Below, piece by piece: positions 12,660 to 25,129 of a DNA stretch of 64,000 bases (its first letter is position 1; each line of letters begins with the position of its first letter). Below the pieces are notes generated by a model. That model searched no databases. It was not told the origin of the DNA and saw nothing but the letters and a program-made list of their open reading frames with translations. Origin of the DNA: Garcia nutans (taxonomy: Eukaryota > Streptophyta > Magnoliopsida > Malpighiales > Euphorbiaceae). The stretch lies in contig CANTUV010000062.1 of the NCBI GenBank assembly GCA_947685225.1, positions 14,342,501-14,406,500 of the forward strand, read 5' to 3'. The position numbers were made by a program, and so were the translations under genes.

Positions 12660-15030
12660 TGTCACTGGTGTTGAAGAGTTTGTTAGTTTTGATAGTTCTT
12701 AAAGGAGATATATGCAAGGCAATAAGATTTAGTGTCCATTATGCATCAAGTGTCATCATAGAATATTTTGAGAAGTTGATGATGTCAAGTTCCATTTGGT
12801 GAAATATGGGTTTGCACCAGATTATTTTATCTTGAATAGGAATGGTGAAGAAGAAGTTTTAGCAACACATATTTCAAAACAACACATGTATTTTGAAACC
12901 AGGTTTGAAAATCCATACCAACAAATAATATGTGAAGCTATTGGGCCTAATGTCTTTCAAAGGAGATATATACAAGGCAATAAGATTTAGTGTCCATTAT
13001 GCATCAAGTGTCATCATAGAATATTTTGAGAAGTTGATGATGTCAAGTTCCATTTGGTGAAATATGGGTTTGCACCAGATTATTTTATCTTGAATAGGAA
13101 TGGTGAAGAAGAAGTTTTAGCAACACATATTTCAAAACAACACCTGTATTTTAAAACCAGGTTTGAAAATCCATACCAACAAATAATATGTGAAGCTATT
13201 GGGCCTAATGTCTTTCAAAGGGGGATGACAGATAATTTTGAAGCTGGACCTAGTAATGTCTAGCAATTAATATTAGATGAGCCTCCGTACTCTAGAAAGC
13301 ATTTGATCAATGGGTCCAATTTATTAAGGAAATATTACTAGAGGATAATGAAATGTTTAATAGTTTTTATCAAACAAAGATAATAATCTAAGGTCTAGGA
13401 CTGCCCATAGAGATTATTGATTGTTGTAAGAATGGATGTATGAAATATTAGGGTGATGATGAACAACAACTTACAAATTTGAAGTTTTGTTTTGAATTAA
13501 GATTCGAACAAAGCCAAGTTATAGGAAGACAGATGTTTGTGCCATTTAAACGGATGTATTATTTTCCTCTTACAGTAGATCGCAAAGATTATATCCTTTA
13601 AATACCACTATAGGACACTTGAGATGGCATTCCAAGCATGAACAAGAAGATGGAATCATGCGCCATCCATCTGATTCAGAGGCATGGAAGCATTTTAATC
13701 AAACACATCCAAAGTTTACATCTAAATGTTGAAATATGAGGTTGGGATTATGTACTGATGGTTTCTAAACTTTTGGTTTATTGAGCCAACAATACCCTTA
13801 TTGGCTGATAATTCTTACTCCCTATAATTTGTCATCCTGAATGTGTATGAACGAGCAATAGTTATTTCTCTTCATACTTATTCCAGGTCCAAATAATTAA
13901 TCCTAAGCATCAAATTGATGTTTTCCTGCAACCTTTGATAGCAGAGTTAATAACCTTGTGGGAGGAAGGAGCGTTGACATATGATTATTCAAAGAAGCAA
14001 AATTTTACATTGAAAGCAGTACTTATGTGGACTATAAGTGACTTTCCATCATATGCAATATTGTCTAAATGGAGTACTATTGAAAAATTGGCATGTCCAT
14101 ATTATATGAATCATACAAAAGAATTTAATCTTCCAAATAGACGAAAAACATGTTGGCTTAATAAATACAAAAAAGTTTTGAGGGCAGTTCATCCATTCAG
14201 AAGAAACAAAAATAATTTTTGGAAAAATACTACACAAACCCTCGGACACCACCTTTGATGAGTGGGCATAAAATATTATCTCAGATTAAGAAATTGGGTT
14301 TGTAGAAGGTAATTGATTTTTGTGCTAATCAAATTAAAAGTGGTCTAGGATACAGGAATTATGGATGGAAAAACGAAAAAGCATATTTTGGGATTTGCCT
14401 TATTAGAGATATAATTTAATAAGACATAATTTATATGTGATGCACATTGAAAAAAATATTTTTGAGAACATATTTAGTACGGTGATGGATGTTTCAGGTA
14501 AAACTAAAGATAATGTCAAGTCTAGGGAAGACTTGATGATATTTTGTCAAAGAGCAGAGTTAGGACAAGATGGGAGGACTAGTAGGTACCCTAAAGCAGG
14601 TTATGTATTAGATTGTAATAAAAAATAATTAATAATCCAATGGCAGAAAGGGTTGAGGTTTTTAGACATATATGTTTCTAACTTGTCTAGATGCGTTGAT
14701 ATGAGAAAATATAAATTGTATAGAGCCATAATGTTCATGCAGAGGTTATTACCAATTGCATTTATAGAGTTATAACAAAAAAATATTTAGGAAGCTTTGA
14801 TTGAATTAAGCTTATTCTTTGAAGAACTTACAGTGCCATCTCAAATTATCTCAAGTAGAGAGATTAGAAGAAGATATTCAAATTATTCTTTGTAATTGGA
14901 GCTAGTATTTCCTCTTTGTTTCTTTAACTCAATGGAATATTTACCCGCAGATTTGCCATATGAAGCAAAATTAGCTAAACCTTTAACAAAGCAACTTACG
15001 TATTAGGAAACTGCTATCCAAGTAAAGCAC
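12660..15030 (+). pseudogene. CACTA (En/Spm) Tnp2-like transposase pseudogene
   Basis: Decayed transposase of the plant CACTA superfamily, the enzyme that cuts and moves CACTA elements. In order: an N-terminal transposase-associated domain (CPLCIKCHHR, VKFHLVKYGFAPDY, NPYQQIICEAIGPN), present twice; a cysteine region near 13380-13540 (GLPIEIIDCCKNGCMKY); the HLRWHSKHEQEDGIMRHPSD block at 13619-13680; NTTIGHLRW context; DVFLQPLIAELITLWEEG at 13917; WTISDFPSYAILSKWSTIEK and LACPYYMN at 14028-14110; VMHIEKNIFENI at 14434; VFMQRLLPIAF-like sequence near 14735; and PLCFFNSMEYLPADLPYEAK near 14912-14970. Many frameshifts and stops interrupt it. The C-terminal end is lost near 15030. Names are from remembered Tnp2 family motifs. 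Confidence 0.85.
12704..13219 (+). repeat. 258-bp tandem duplication within the transposase N-terminal domain
   Basis: Copy A at 12704-12961 and copy B at 12962-13219 are adjacent, direct and nearly identical; only a few substitutions were seen by eye (for example ATGCAAGG/ATACAAGG and CACATGTA/CACCTGTA). The unit is 86 codons, so the reading frame passes from copy to copy unchanged. Each copy also carries the same internal stop, so the duplication post-dates at least that inactivation. Confidence 0.9.
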
Positions 15031-15033
15031 TTT

Positions 15034-15619
15034 GTGCTTCCATTCATTGGGTCCAGTAGCCATAGATTTGGTGGATTTGTTTCTCTTTACAGTCTAGTAT
15101 TGGATTTGTTTCTCTTCCTCTGGACTAATCTTCGGGTTTCCTTCACTAGTTTGCTCTATAGATGCTTTGGATTTATTACTGTATTATTTGTTCTACACTT
15201 ACAGCCTTGGGTTAGCCTTGTTAACTATATTATTTGTTCCTTTTGAGATTTTTGGGCATATTTTGCATGCTTTTTTAAAGATATGGTGGAATATGCTAGG
15301 GTATAGTTTAATATTCATGTGCTCCAATTTTATTTGCTCTACTCTTGATTTGTTACCATCTTTGACCTAGTTGGTGTGATTTTGGATTCTTTGTCTTTAT
15401 ATTATGGTGTTATGCCCTCCTTCAACGCTGCTCGACTAATTTAATTTGTTGTAGATCTTTTACAATTTTTGAAAGGTTATGACCCCAATCTCGGAAAGAA
15501 TGCTATGTTAAAACCTTATTCAGTATATATGTTAGTCTTTCTATTGTTTTGGATTGTATTTTGTTGCCTATTTATTTGTAATTGCTAGCTGGATTGTTGG
15601 GTTGATGTGGTTCTTTTCT
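15034..15619 (+). other. Non-coding leader before the LINE ORF2
   Basis: T-rich sequence without stable coding homology. It may be the 5' or inter-ORF part of the LINE that follows; no ORF1 (nucleic-acid-binding) protein was recognised. Confidence 0.4.
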
Positions 15620-18600
15620 TTTTAATGTAGCAATAGTCTAGAATTTTTAAGGTTTTGGTAAAGCTCTCACTAGAAAAGGGCTTCATGATTTTATTCTCAA
15701 ATGCCATCCGAGTATTGTCTTTCTAACTAAAACAAAATAGAAGAAATCTTTTATTGAAATCAATAGATACAAATTTGGTTTTGATTTTGGTCTATACATT
15801 GAACCTAATAGCGTAATGGGTGGTTTATGCTTATGGTGGAAGGGTAATTGGTTAGTTCAAGAGAAAGCAACAATCCCTCATTTCTTACATACAACAATTT
15901 ATGATCCTGATCAAAATTTCACCATCATCACATTTGTTTAATAGACTTCTTGAAAGACATTATTAAGTTAAATCATGGTCCCTCCCTCCCTTGGTTATTC
16001 ATGGGGGACTTTAATCTAGTTTTAAATCATTTGAAAAGAGAGGTGGTAATGTCTTTAATTTTACATGGGGGGGAATATTTGTTTCTTGGATAGAGGATTT
16101 ACAACTTCATGATGTTTGCTTTAGTGGTCCTATATACATTTGGACGAATAAGAGGTATGGTGAAGCTAATATACAACAAAGATTAGATAGAGGCCTTTCC
16201 AATTTTGAATGAAGAATGAAATTCACATAAGTTGGTCTTATTCATGGCCCATTTAAGGGTTATGATCATGGACCCCTCGTTGTTCTTTTCAATCTATATA
16301 GAAAAATCAAACTGAGGAGTTTTATATTTGAACAATGGCTAGAAAAGATCAATGCACAACCCAAGTACAACAAGGATGGGACCATTTAGCCCAGGTACCA
16401 AATAATTTATTTTGTGTCAAAAGCTCAAATCTACTCCCAAAGGCTTAAGAACATGGGACTTGAAAGCATATATCAGAATGCCTTATAGATGCCCATCAAG
16501 CGAGAGAGAAACAAATTAGAACAAAATTAGAAGAGAGTTAGACAATGGAAAAGAAATTTTGGTTTCAGAGATCCAGACTCAAATGGCTGGCAGATGGGGA
16601 CAAAAATACCAGATACTTTCTTGCCATAATAGTTCAAAGCATGCATTCTAATCTCGTACATAAGCTTTGGATGGAGGATGGCAGATGGCTAGACAAAGAG
16701 GATGAAGTCCAAAATCTAGTCTTGCAACACTTCCAAAGCCTATACAGAGAGCATAATACGACTGATCTAAATAGAGTGATTGATTGTATCAAGAAAATGG
16801 TTCCAGACCAATTTAATGCAACATTATGTGCTATACATTTATAGAATAGTTTTCAATTTTTTATCACATATTATGGCCTATTATCAAGCATGATGTGATT
16901 AAAGCAGTTCTAGATTTCTTTCTCAACGGCAAAATTCTAAAAGAGATGAACAAAAACAATATAGTTCTTATTCCTAAAGTTCCATCTCCAGAGCTTGTAA
17001 TTTCTCATATAAAATCATATCTAAACTATTAATATCTAGATTAAAACCACATATGCATTGCTTTATACACCCGTGTGAAAGGGCATTCACTCCAACATGA
17101 GAATGTGCTTATTGTGAATGAACTTTTTCATTTTCTTCATTCCATTGGTGCTAAAAAGAAGCATAATATGGTTTTAAAGTTTGATATGAATAAAGCTTAT
17201 GACAAGGTGGAGTGGTGCCTTTTGAAAAAGGTCTTGTAAGCCATGGGTTTTTCTAAGAGAGTCACCAATCTATTTATGCAGTCTGTTTCCACAGTGATGT
17301 ATAATGTTTTACTCAATGGTAGCAGTATTAGTACTATCCAGCCATCTAGAGGGTTGAGGCAGAGAGACCCCCTGTCCCTTTTTTCTCTTCCTCTTCATCT
17401 CTAACACCTTGTCCTTGTTGTTCGATAGAGTCGTACAAAGTAGTGACATTCTAGGGATTAAAATTGCTAGAACAACTATCTTGTCTCACTTGTTGTTTGT
17501 TGATGATAACTTACTCTGTTTTAAGCCTTCCTTTAGTAAAATATCTAATCTAATTAGTGTCCTTAAGTTGTAGTATGATGCTTCAGGATAATTGGTGAAC
17601 TTCTCAAAATCAAGTGTAGCTTTCAGCAAATTCACTCCATCTGAAATCAAAGATCAATTAGCAAACTTGTTAGGGGGTTAAGCAAATGAAGGGTAGTGAA
17701 AAATATTTGGGCATTCCTTCTATTTGGGGCAGATCAAAATTGGAAGCTCTTGGGTTTCTCACTGAAAAAGTCTCATCCAAGCTTCATTCATGGAAGCATA
17801 AATTCTTATCTTTAAAGAAATTACAATAAAGGTTGCAATCACAACAATCCCTTCTCATGTGATGTCCTACTTTCTATTACCTAAAGGATTCTATCAGAAA
17901 CTAAATAAAATGGTTTCTGCTTTCTAGTGGAAACAAGTAGACAAAGATAGAGGTATTAGTTTGAGGAAATGGGAAATAATCTCAAGATCAAAGTTTAAGG
18001 GGTGTTTGGGCTTTAAGAACTTTGAACAATACAATATGGCTCTCTTAGATAAACAGTGCTGGAAATTGCTAGAAGGAAGAGAGTCTTTGTAGTTTAATCT
18101 GGTTAAAGCTATCTATTTTCCTCATTCTTCTTTCTATAAAGCTAATTTAGGACATAGACCCTCTAGGGGATGGAGAGGATTGATTAAAGTAATAGATTCT
18201 ATCAGGCCAGGGGTTAGGTGGCATATTAGGAATGGCCTACATACCAAAGTTTGGGAAGATCCAGATTCCATCTTTGCCTCACTTTAAGACCTTCCCTAAT
18301 AAGCCTTTGAGAACTAATATCCAGGTGGTAGCTTATCTAATGACCCATAATGGATATTGGAATAATACCTTAATCTCTCAAATTTTCTCAGAGGAAGAAG
18401 TAAAGGCCATAAAATGCATTGCTAGGGGCCCGGATGATGAGGGAGACAAGTTAGTATGGCATCATGATAAAAAAAGATAAGCTATCTACCATATCAACCT
18501 ATCATTTCTTGTGTGATTCTCTTTGTCAGACTTCGAATCTTTCTCCTCATTTGAATTGGTCGCCCCATCTTAATTGAAAGAGTATTTGGAGCCTTTCAGT

Positions 18601-19590
18601 GCATCCTAAAATTCCAAACTTCATTTAAAGGGTTTGTACTAATTATATTGCAGTTAATAATAACCTCCATATAAGAAAACTCAATAACTCAATGATATAC
18701 CCACTATGCAACAATTATAAAGAATCTTTATGCATATTCATCTTTTGTGACCATACTAAAGCAACATGGTTTGGTTTCAATATTGGTTTGATCCTAAAGG
18801 CTCTTAATACCTCGTCTTTTGGACACTGGTGGATGGATGTTGTGACTATAGCGGGTCAGAGGGGGTGATAATTCTTTTCTGTCTCATCTGGCCTATATAT
18901 GTTAGAGCATTTAGAAGGCTCAAAATGCCTTTTGCTTTAGTGGAGAGCTACCCATTCCCTCTAAATATATGCAAAATGCCAAACTATCATATAATATGTT
19001 TTGTGAAGATCTGAAGTATAGAAGAGCACTCAGGAATATATCAACCTCTATTCCTCAACCAAATAGAGACATTTCTTAGAGCCTTCCTAGGAATGGATGG
19101 ACAAAGATTAATACGGATGCCACATTCAAAATGGGATGCTCTTTAGCAGTTATGGAGGTTATTGTTAGAAACTCTTGTGGAAAGCTTATTGATGGCATGA
19201 CTTGCCTATTAAATTCAGTATCTCCATTATTTAATGAAGTCCAAGCAATGTTTGTGGCAATTCAGAGAGCTGTTAGTCTTTATCTTGGCAGTTGTATTTT
19301 TGAAAGTGACAACCTTGTCTTAATCAAGGCTCTTTAGGACCCCTCCAATTGCCCCCTGGAGATTAAGTCTTAGCCTTAAAATCTATTAAGCTTGCTTCAT
19401 CTTTAGGTTATGTTCTGTTTTCTTATATTGGTAGAAAGGGAAACAAACCAGCAAATTGGATTGCTAAGGTTATTGCTCACCATGTTCTTAATTCTGATTG
19501 ATTAGCCAACTGTCAAATTACTTTAGACCATTTGTTGTATTTTGACTCTTCTTGATTAATATATTTCTCATTCTAGCTAAAAAAAATGTC
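15620..19590 (+). pseudogene. L1-type LINE ORF2 pseudogene (endonuclease, RT, RNase H)
   Basis: A non-LTR retrotransposon polyprotein in many frames. In order: an apurinic-type endonuclease start near 15640 (GKALTRKGLHD, PSIVFLTKTK) with PWLFMGDFN near 15992; the linker KFWFQRSRLKWLADGDKNTR at 16554; reverse transcriptase blocks KFDMNKAYDKVEW near 17179 and LVSHLLFVDDNLL near 17488, where the catalytic motif reads FVDD; a zf-RVT-like region near 18595-18780 (PKIPNFI, CTNYIAVNN, PLCNNY); and a plant-type RNase H at about 19090-19520 (WTKINTDATFK, FESDNLVLIKAL, GNKPANWIAK). The sequence ends in an A8 run at about 19580-19588, a short remnant of the LINE tail. Target-site duplications were not found. 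The RT N-terminal part is shortened near 16840-17000. Confidence 0.85.
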
Positions 19591-19823
19591 TAAGGATATT
19601 AGTACAATTGCTATGATGAGATAATTATTGATATTGAATAGATTTTGATGTGATGACCTTGGATTATCCAATGTACTTATTCCTCATAGTTGGATCATCC
19701 AATGTACTTGTTCAATATCTAACAAGCATTTGATTGTTAACTTTATCTTCATCTACAATATGAGAACAACTATTTGATCCAGTCAAGAAGTATAATATGT
19801 GTTAGTTTGACTATATTAACAGT

Positions 19824-20215
19824 CAGGGCCGTCTTGGACATTTTAGGGGCCTCGAGCAGAAATTAAGATATGGGCCCCTAAAAATATTTTAAATTTTGCA
19901 TATTGAACTATTGATGGAACTAGTGTACACTTTCTGTTCCACATATTTTATGGGTGTCCTTATATTGTGAGTTATTGAAACAATATATGAGCACGGACAT
20001 GTACATCACATGAATTGACTAGTGAGGTGAGATCATGGAGATCACTGGCTCCTTACTGGTACCAACGCCTTGAAAAACAAATGAATATAAGGCTGCTACA
20101 TCTGGGGACAGTTAATTAATCCTTCACAGAAAGTGTACACTAGTATACATAACTTTTTTTTATTTGGGGGGCCTGAGCAACTGCTCAGGGTGCTCCCCCT
20201 TGAGAGCCGGGCCTG
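19824..20215. mobile_element. hAT-type MITE with a perfect 8-bp target duplication
   Basis: Starts CAGGGCCGTCTTGG and ends GAGAGCCGGGCCTG, an imperfect terminal inverted repeat whose CAGGGCC-type end is characteristic of one group of plant hAT elements. It is flanked on both sides by TTAACAGT (19816-19823 and 20216-20223), an 8-bp duplication as hAT transposases make. Length is 392 bp with no coding capacity. The superfamily call follows from the terminus type plus duplication length. It contains a second palindromic element (next entry). Confidence 0.88.
19919..20144. mobile_element. Palindromic element nested inside the hAT MITE
   Basis: ACTAGTGTACACTTTCTG at 19919-19936 and its exact reverse complement at 20127-20144 form a perfect 18-bp inverted repeat, 226 bp end to end, well inside the hAT termini. 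This suggests a second small non-autonomous element inserted in the first. The ends are self-palindromic (ACTAGT), so the exact boundary and target duplication are ambiguous (possibly TA). Confidence 0.55.
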
Positions 20216-20223
20216 TTAACAGT

Positions 20224-21987
20224 GTTCCATCCTATGAATATTATGACTTACAAGAATAGTTTTAATATAAATACATTTTCATATAATGGGAATCTCATAT
20301 CGTAATCTCATCTTGATTTCCCTTGCACTATATTTTATATTAAAGCTTTAATTATTAATCAATTTAAGATATATATAATTAACCCATACATCATATATAG
20401 GCATTAAATAGTAAAAAATGTCTCAATTTATTAATATAAATGAATATAATATACATAGTTTGATATAAAGTGATTGACACTAGAGCATATATATGTAACA
20501 TTATCAAAAGTATCTTTTCAATGATTAATATTATTCTTATAGTTTAAATATTAAACATGAAATATTTATTAATCCTCCACTTTTGTTGTTCATGAAAAAA
20601 TTTCTCAAATTAAGGCCTTGAGATAAGTACTTAATTTGTTAATAAATGGGATAGAGATGACTAATGCAATCATTGAAAAGGAAAATTATACTATTTTTTT
20701 AACTTTCTTTTTTCTCAAAAATACCTTACTATTTTGATATGCCTTTAATATATTAAATGTATATTAAATATGTATCTCTAAAAATTAAGTGTTTCTTTAG
20801 TATACTAAATATACATTATATATATATTTTTTAAAATGAAATATTATTAAAATTAAAAGTTGAAAAGTGAATTTTTTTAAAAAAAAAAGGAAAAGTAGGT
20901 AATTTTAAAAATAATTTTAATTTTTAATATTTTTTGGAGAAATCCGTAACCCCCTCATTGAATTGGATTTTTTTTTTGCCTTTTTTCTTAGCTAATTGTA
21001 GGATGCCTTTTTTTTTATCAGAAAATTATCTATTATCCTTGCCATAAATTTTTTTTTTACACGAAGTTAATAATAAATTAATATTTGTAAAATTTTATTA
21101 TAAATATATATATTAGTGTGAGGATATACTATATATACGTTCCCATTGAAATATAAATTTTACACCTAAATATAATTTTCACTGCATTAAAACAGGTGTA
21201 TACCCCATAAGTAACTTATAAATCATTCGGCATTTTGTTTTGTTTAGCCAAAAACTAAATGTTTTGTGCATAAATTACTTAATTTAAGGTCCCTAAAACT
21301 TGTTCACAAAGCTGCTCAACATTATTGAGCATGACGTCAAGGAGTAAAAAATGTTATTCACAACACGCAACTCAATCTTCAATAATGCGTTTTTATTTTC
21401 TATACGAAATTACAGCAACAAAAGCACAACAATATATTAGCCTATATTGGCATTCCAAGTAACCCATTAATTACTTGATAACTCTCAATTAAGTCAATTA
21501 GCCATCATAATGCCCAAAACCCACTTCATTATTACTGGCATCAACTATTTCATGGGATTCTAGATATTTTCCATTATCAATTATTAGTAGTCTTTGATTA
21601 CATAATTTCTGACCCTAATCTAAAATTTCAACACACTTTTTAGCATACTTTTCATAACCATAATTCAGAAGTGTAAAAAATTAAATAAATCAATAACTCA
21701 AATATCAGTGCTTTAATAGATATAAAATTATCAAAAGAAATGGGATTTTTATATTTTTATTCGATGGCTAGAATTCAAATGTCATTTATTACGACATATT
21801 TAATTTGTAAAACATATACAATTATAAAGTATGACCCAGAGGTCTTCTGACTTGATTGGACAAATAGAAATCATGAACTTTCAATAAAAAAAAAATAAAG
21901 TATCACTGTTATTCATTGCTTTAACATTTTTTAAAATAAATAGCAATAATTAAAAAATACAACAGTAACTATATAAACAAAACAATA
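20224..21987. other. AT-rich non-coding region
   Basis: Nothing recognisable: long A/T runs and short palindromic TATATA stretches, with no coding homology. Confidence 0.6.
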
Positions 21988-21989
21988 TA

Positions 21990-22241
21990 CTCCCTCCGTA
22001 TTATTTATATGGAAAAAATTTTCTTTTTTAGTGTTTTTTTTATATAGAAAATATGCCATTTTAGGTAAATTTTGAAAAGTGAAATGAGACAAAATATTAT
22101 TTATATCTTTGTCTTAAAAGTTTAATTTGAGGGATGTTTTTTTAGGGATATTTAAATAAATAGAGATGAAAAAAGTAAAATTTTCTTAATTTTCGTTTTC
22201 ATTTTTATTTTATTTTTTCTATATAAATGATACGGAGGGAG
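21990..22241. mobile_element. Stowaway (Tc1/mariner-type) MITE
   Basis: Left end CTCCCTCCGTATTATTTATA and right end complementary to CTCCCTCCGTATCATTTATA form a terminal inverted repeat of about 23 bp with few mismatches. The CTCCCTCCGT end and the TA duplication (21988-21989 and 22242-22243) are the Stowaway signature. Length is 252 bp and non-coding. It lies about 165 bp upstream of the TATA box of the gene at 22534. Confidence 0.92.
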
Positions 22242-22406
22242 TATATATATATACATATATCTCCCACTGTCAAAGTCGTATAGGCATTAAATTCTAATAT
22301 TCTAATTAGTAATTATTATATGCAATTCATAATGCATCTTTGTCCTTCTAATATTTTGATTAGCAATTATTGTGTGCATTAGAAGGTTTTTCCTTGTCAT
22401 AGCTGC

Positions 22407-22416
22407 CTATATATAG
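22407..22416 (+). promoter_or_regulatory. TATA box of the DUF7722-type gene
   Basis: CTATATATAG in a less AT-extreme context, followed about 25-35 bp later by a likely start-site region (GCTTTAGCTTTGCC) and a C-rich, A-rich 5' UTR. The spacing to the ATG (about 120 bp) is normal for a plant gene. Confidence 0.6.
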
Positions 22417-22490
22417 AGAACTCTATTTCGCTTTAGCTTTGCCTTAAAACTCAAAACACTCCAAGTTCTTGAGATTTCTCCTTCCATAGC

Positions 22491-22493
<3 letters not shown>

Positions 22494-22533
<40 letters not shown>
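22494..22533 (+). repeat. (AG)20 microsatellite abutting the start codon
   Basis: Forty bases of uninterrupted AG repeat at the 3' end of the inferred 5' UTR. It ends directly at the ATG at 22534, with no spacer. Confidence 0.95.
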
Positions 22534-22538
<5 letters not shown>

Positions 22539-22851
22539 TTTGAGTTGGCTTCTTCACTCTGCGTGTCATGTTTTAGGATACCCTACTAATGAAAATACTA
22601 ATAACATGAAGGGTAGTCCTCATGTTGTAGGGTACCCCAACAAAATACATGCCAATAATGGAGTTTTCAAGCCCTCAGAAGGATTTCAAATGCCTCTTCA
22701 TTACCCTAAATACACAAAAGCCGACTATGAGAAGATGGAAGAGTGGACTGTAGACATGCTTTTAAGGGAATATGGGCTAAACTTTAAGGGCACCCTTGAA
22801 GAGAAAAGATCATTTGCTTTGGGGTCATTCTTGTGGCCTGATCAATATTGA
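22534..22851 (+). CDS. Intact small plant protein, DUF7722 type, function unknown
   Basis: A complete single-exon reading frame of 105 codons. Residues 50-104 hold the conserved block MPLHYPKYTKADYEKMEEW, then LLREYGLNFKGTLEEKRSFA and ending LGSFLWPDQY. This matches the plant DUF7722 pattern (MPLHYPRYxKxDYExMPEW...LLxxYGL...FLWPDQ) from memory. The N-terminal 45 residues are variable and include two related pieces (HVLGYPTNENTNN and HVVGYPNKIHANN) that look like an internal duplication. No signal peptide or membrane segment is evident. The start is supported by a TATA box about 120 bp upstream and by family-like C-terminal length. It is the only intact host gene seen here, flanked by a Stowaway MITE upstream and repeat-rich DNA downstream. 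The biochemical role of the family is not known to me. Confidence 0.82.
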
Positions 22852-25129
22852 TCAATGATAATTAGCTAGCTATTTATATAAATCTGTTTTGGCATATATC
22901 AATGCGCACGTATATGTATAATGATTTCTATAACAAATTAGCTGCATGCATGGGATGTTTATATTTCTGTGAAATGGAGACCAACTTTGCTACTAAATTA
23001 TGAGGATGTAGAACATTATATTATAATCATAATGAAAATATATGTATGAAGAAGAGTTGCAATAATATATCTTTAAAGGTCTGTGTCTTTTTTTCCAAAC
23101 TACTCAATTTTCTTATTATTTTTTGTTCATTTTCTGTTATATTTATTATTAGAATATATAACTACTATCATTGACCATGATTAATTTTCGTTTTAATTGA
23201 ACTCTGAAACTCAGTAAACTAAAAATAATAATAAATAAAACTTTTCTCCTAGAAACACAACAAAATAACCTAAAAATAAAAAGACCAAAATACACAAAGC
23301 CTTTCGCCGCAATGCTTTTTGGTTAGTTGTTTTAAAAATTAATACGAATGTGATGTAAAACATTGATTCTAAAAGTGTTTTGTTTTGTACTAACGAGTAA
23401 AGATGTCAAATAAGATTTTTTTTTTTTTTGTACATGTCATTCTTTCGTAGTCGGTAGTGGCAAAGCTCTCCCCTGTTATTTTTAACGCACCTTCATATTT
23501 AAAAAATAAAATTTGAGATATATGATTAAGCTAAAACAGTTTTTTATTAATTAATATATATACTTTGTATATTAAATATGAAAATTTGATACTATATATA
23601 TATATATTAAATAGTTTATAAATTAATTTATAAATAGAGAAATATTAAAATTTATTTTAAATAAAACTAATTAATTTATATATTAAATTCAACACTACTC
23701 AACCAAATATGAATTATATATTTTTTTTGTTTATTTAATATATGAAATTTCATTTTCCAAATATTATCGGTGGCGGATTCTGGTCTGAAAATGATTTTCC
23801 TTCTCAAATTTTAGAAAAAGCCCTTTATACATATTTAATTTTATAAAAAAAATTATCAATTGCTGTACAATAATTCACCAGCTAAAACCTTTTTCATGAA
23901 AAATTTATAGCATCTTCTTAGAATAAAAGATATCATTTGTTCAACTGCCAATAATTAAAATTTTATTATGTTAGTGAATTTTACCAAATCATTTTATCAA
24001 CCATTTAAAAATAATATTAATTAATTAAATTTGGTAGATACGCTATAAAAAAAATCACATCAATTTAATCTTTAGATTTGATAGGTCCAGGTAATGCATT
24101 AACTCACTTCTTTAAAAAAAATAACTGTAAAAATAAGAAAAAGAAAGATATGAGGTATGAAAGATATTTTCTTATACTTGTCTAATTTTAACCATTTTAA
24201 TTGATTTTTTTTATTTTAAGTCAATATATTATTTAATTTTATTTATTGTAATTTGTGGAAAAAGAGTACGTAAAAATTAATATACATAATGAATAAAACT
24301 TGTTCATATTTTTTAGTAGTAAATTACTATGTAAACCTTAATTTTATAAAAATTTAATATTAATATTCATTTTTTATGGTCTCCAAATTGTAATTTGCCC
24401 TTGGCTACCTAAAAATATAAATCAAGAAAAGAATTATATACAATCGGTGATTAGCCGCTAGTGATCACCTTAAAATACAAATATAAAAAGTTAACTATGG
24501 TGATATAATTAAATATTCTTTAAGAAAAAAAAAGTCCAAAAACATATATTGATTAAATGAAAAACAATCGTCAATTGCTTGTAACAAAAGAAAACTTTAA
24601 TAAAACTATATTCTTAATTTCGTATAGTTAAGACAAACGATTGCTTAAAATTGGGCCGCAGCGGAGCAGTCGTCAACATTCCACTGAATGTAAGGAGAAA
24701 TTCTTCGTATTCGGCGGTAGTTTGCGTTCTCCCCACTTCTATCTTTCCGGATCCACGGCTTATTTTTGATAAAATTAATTGAAAATTTGTTACATATACT
24801 TCATTTTAATTTTTTTTAATTTTTTATTATTGTTCATTTCATTTTTCATTTATATCTTTTTTTTTATTTTTCAATTCTTAAGTTTTTATTTATTCATCTT
24901 TTTTTTTTCGTTCTTCCACATTAAAACTATCAAACTCATGGCATAATAATTTTTAGATATAAATTTATATTTTTCCCATTTATATATAATAAAACAAAAT
25001 AAAATTTAGTCATAAAGTTAGGGATACATGACATGTCCTAACTCTAATTTATCATGTAATAATTGAATATTTTTTATTTAATATTGTTTTGATTAATATG
25101 TGGCATTTGTAATTGTTCGACATCATATT
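22852..25129. other. 3' UTR and AT-rich intergenic region
   Basis: The first 200-250 bp are probably 3' UTR, though no canonical AATAAA was seen, only AATAAT-like variants. The rest is AT-rich without coding homology. A small GC-richer patch at 24650-24760 (TTGGGCCGCAGCGGAGCAG) is not explained. Confidence 0.55.
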
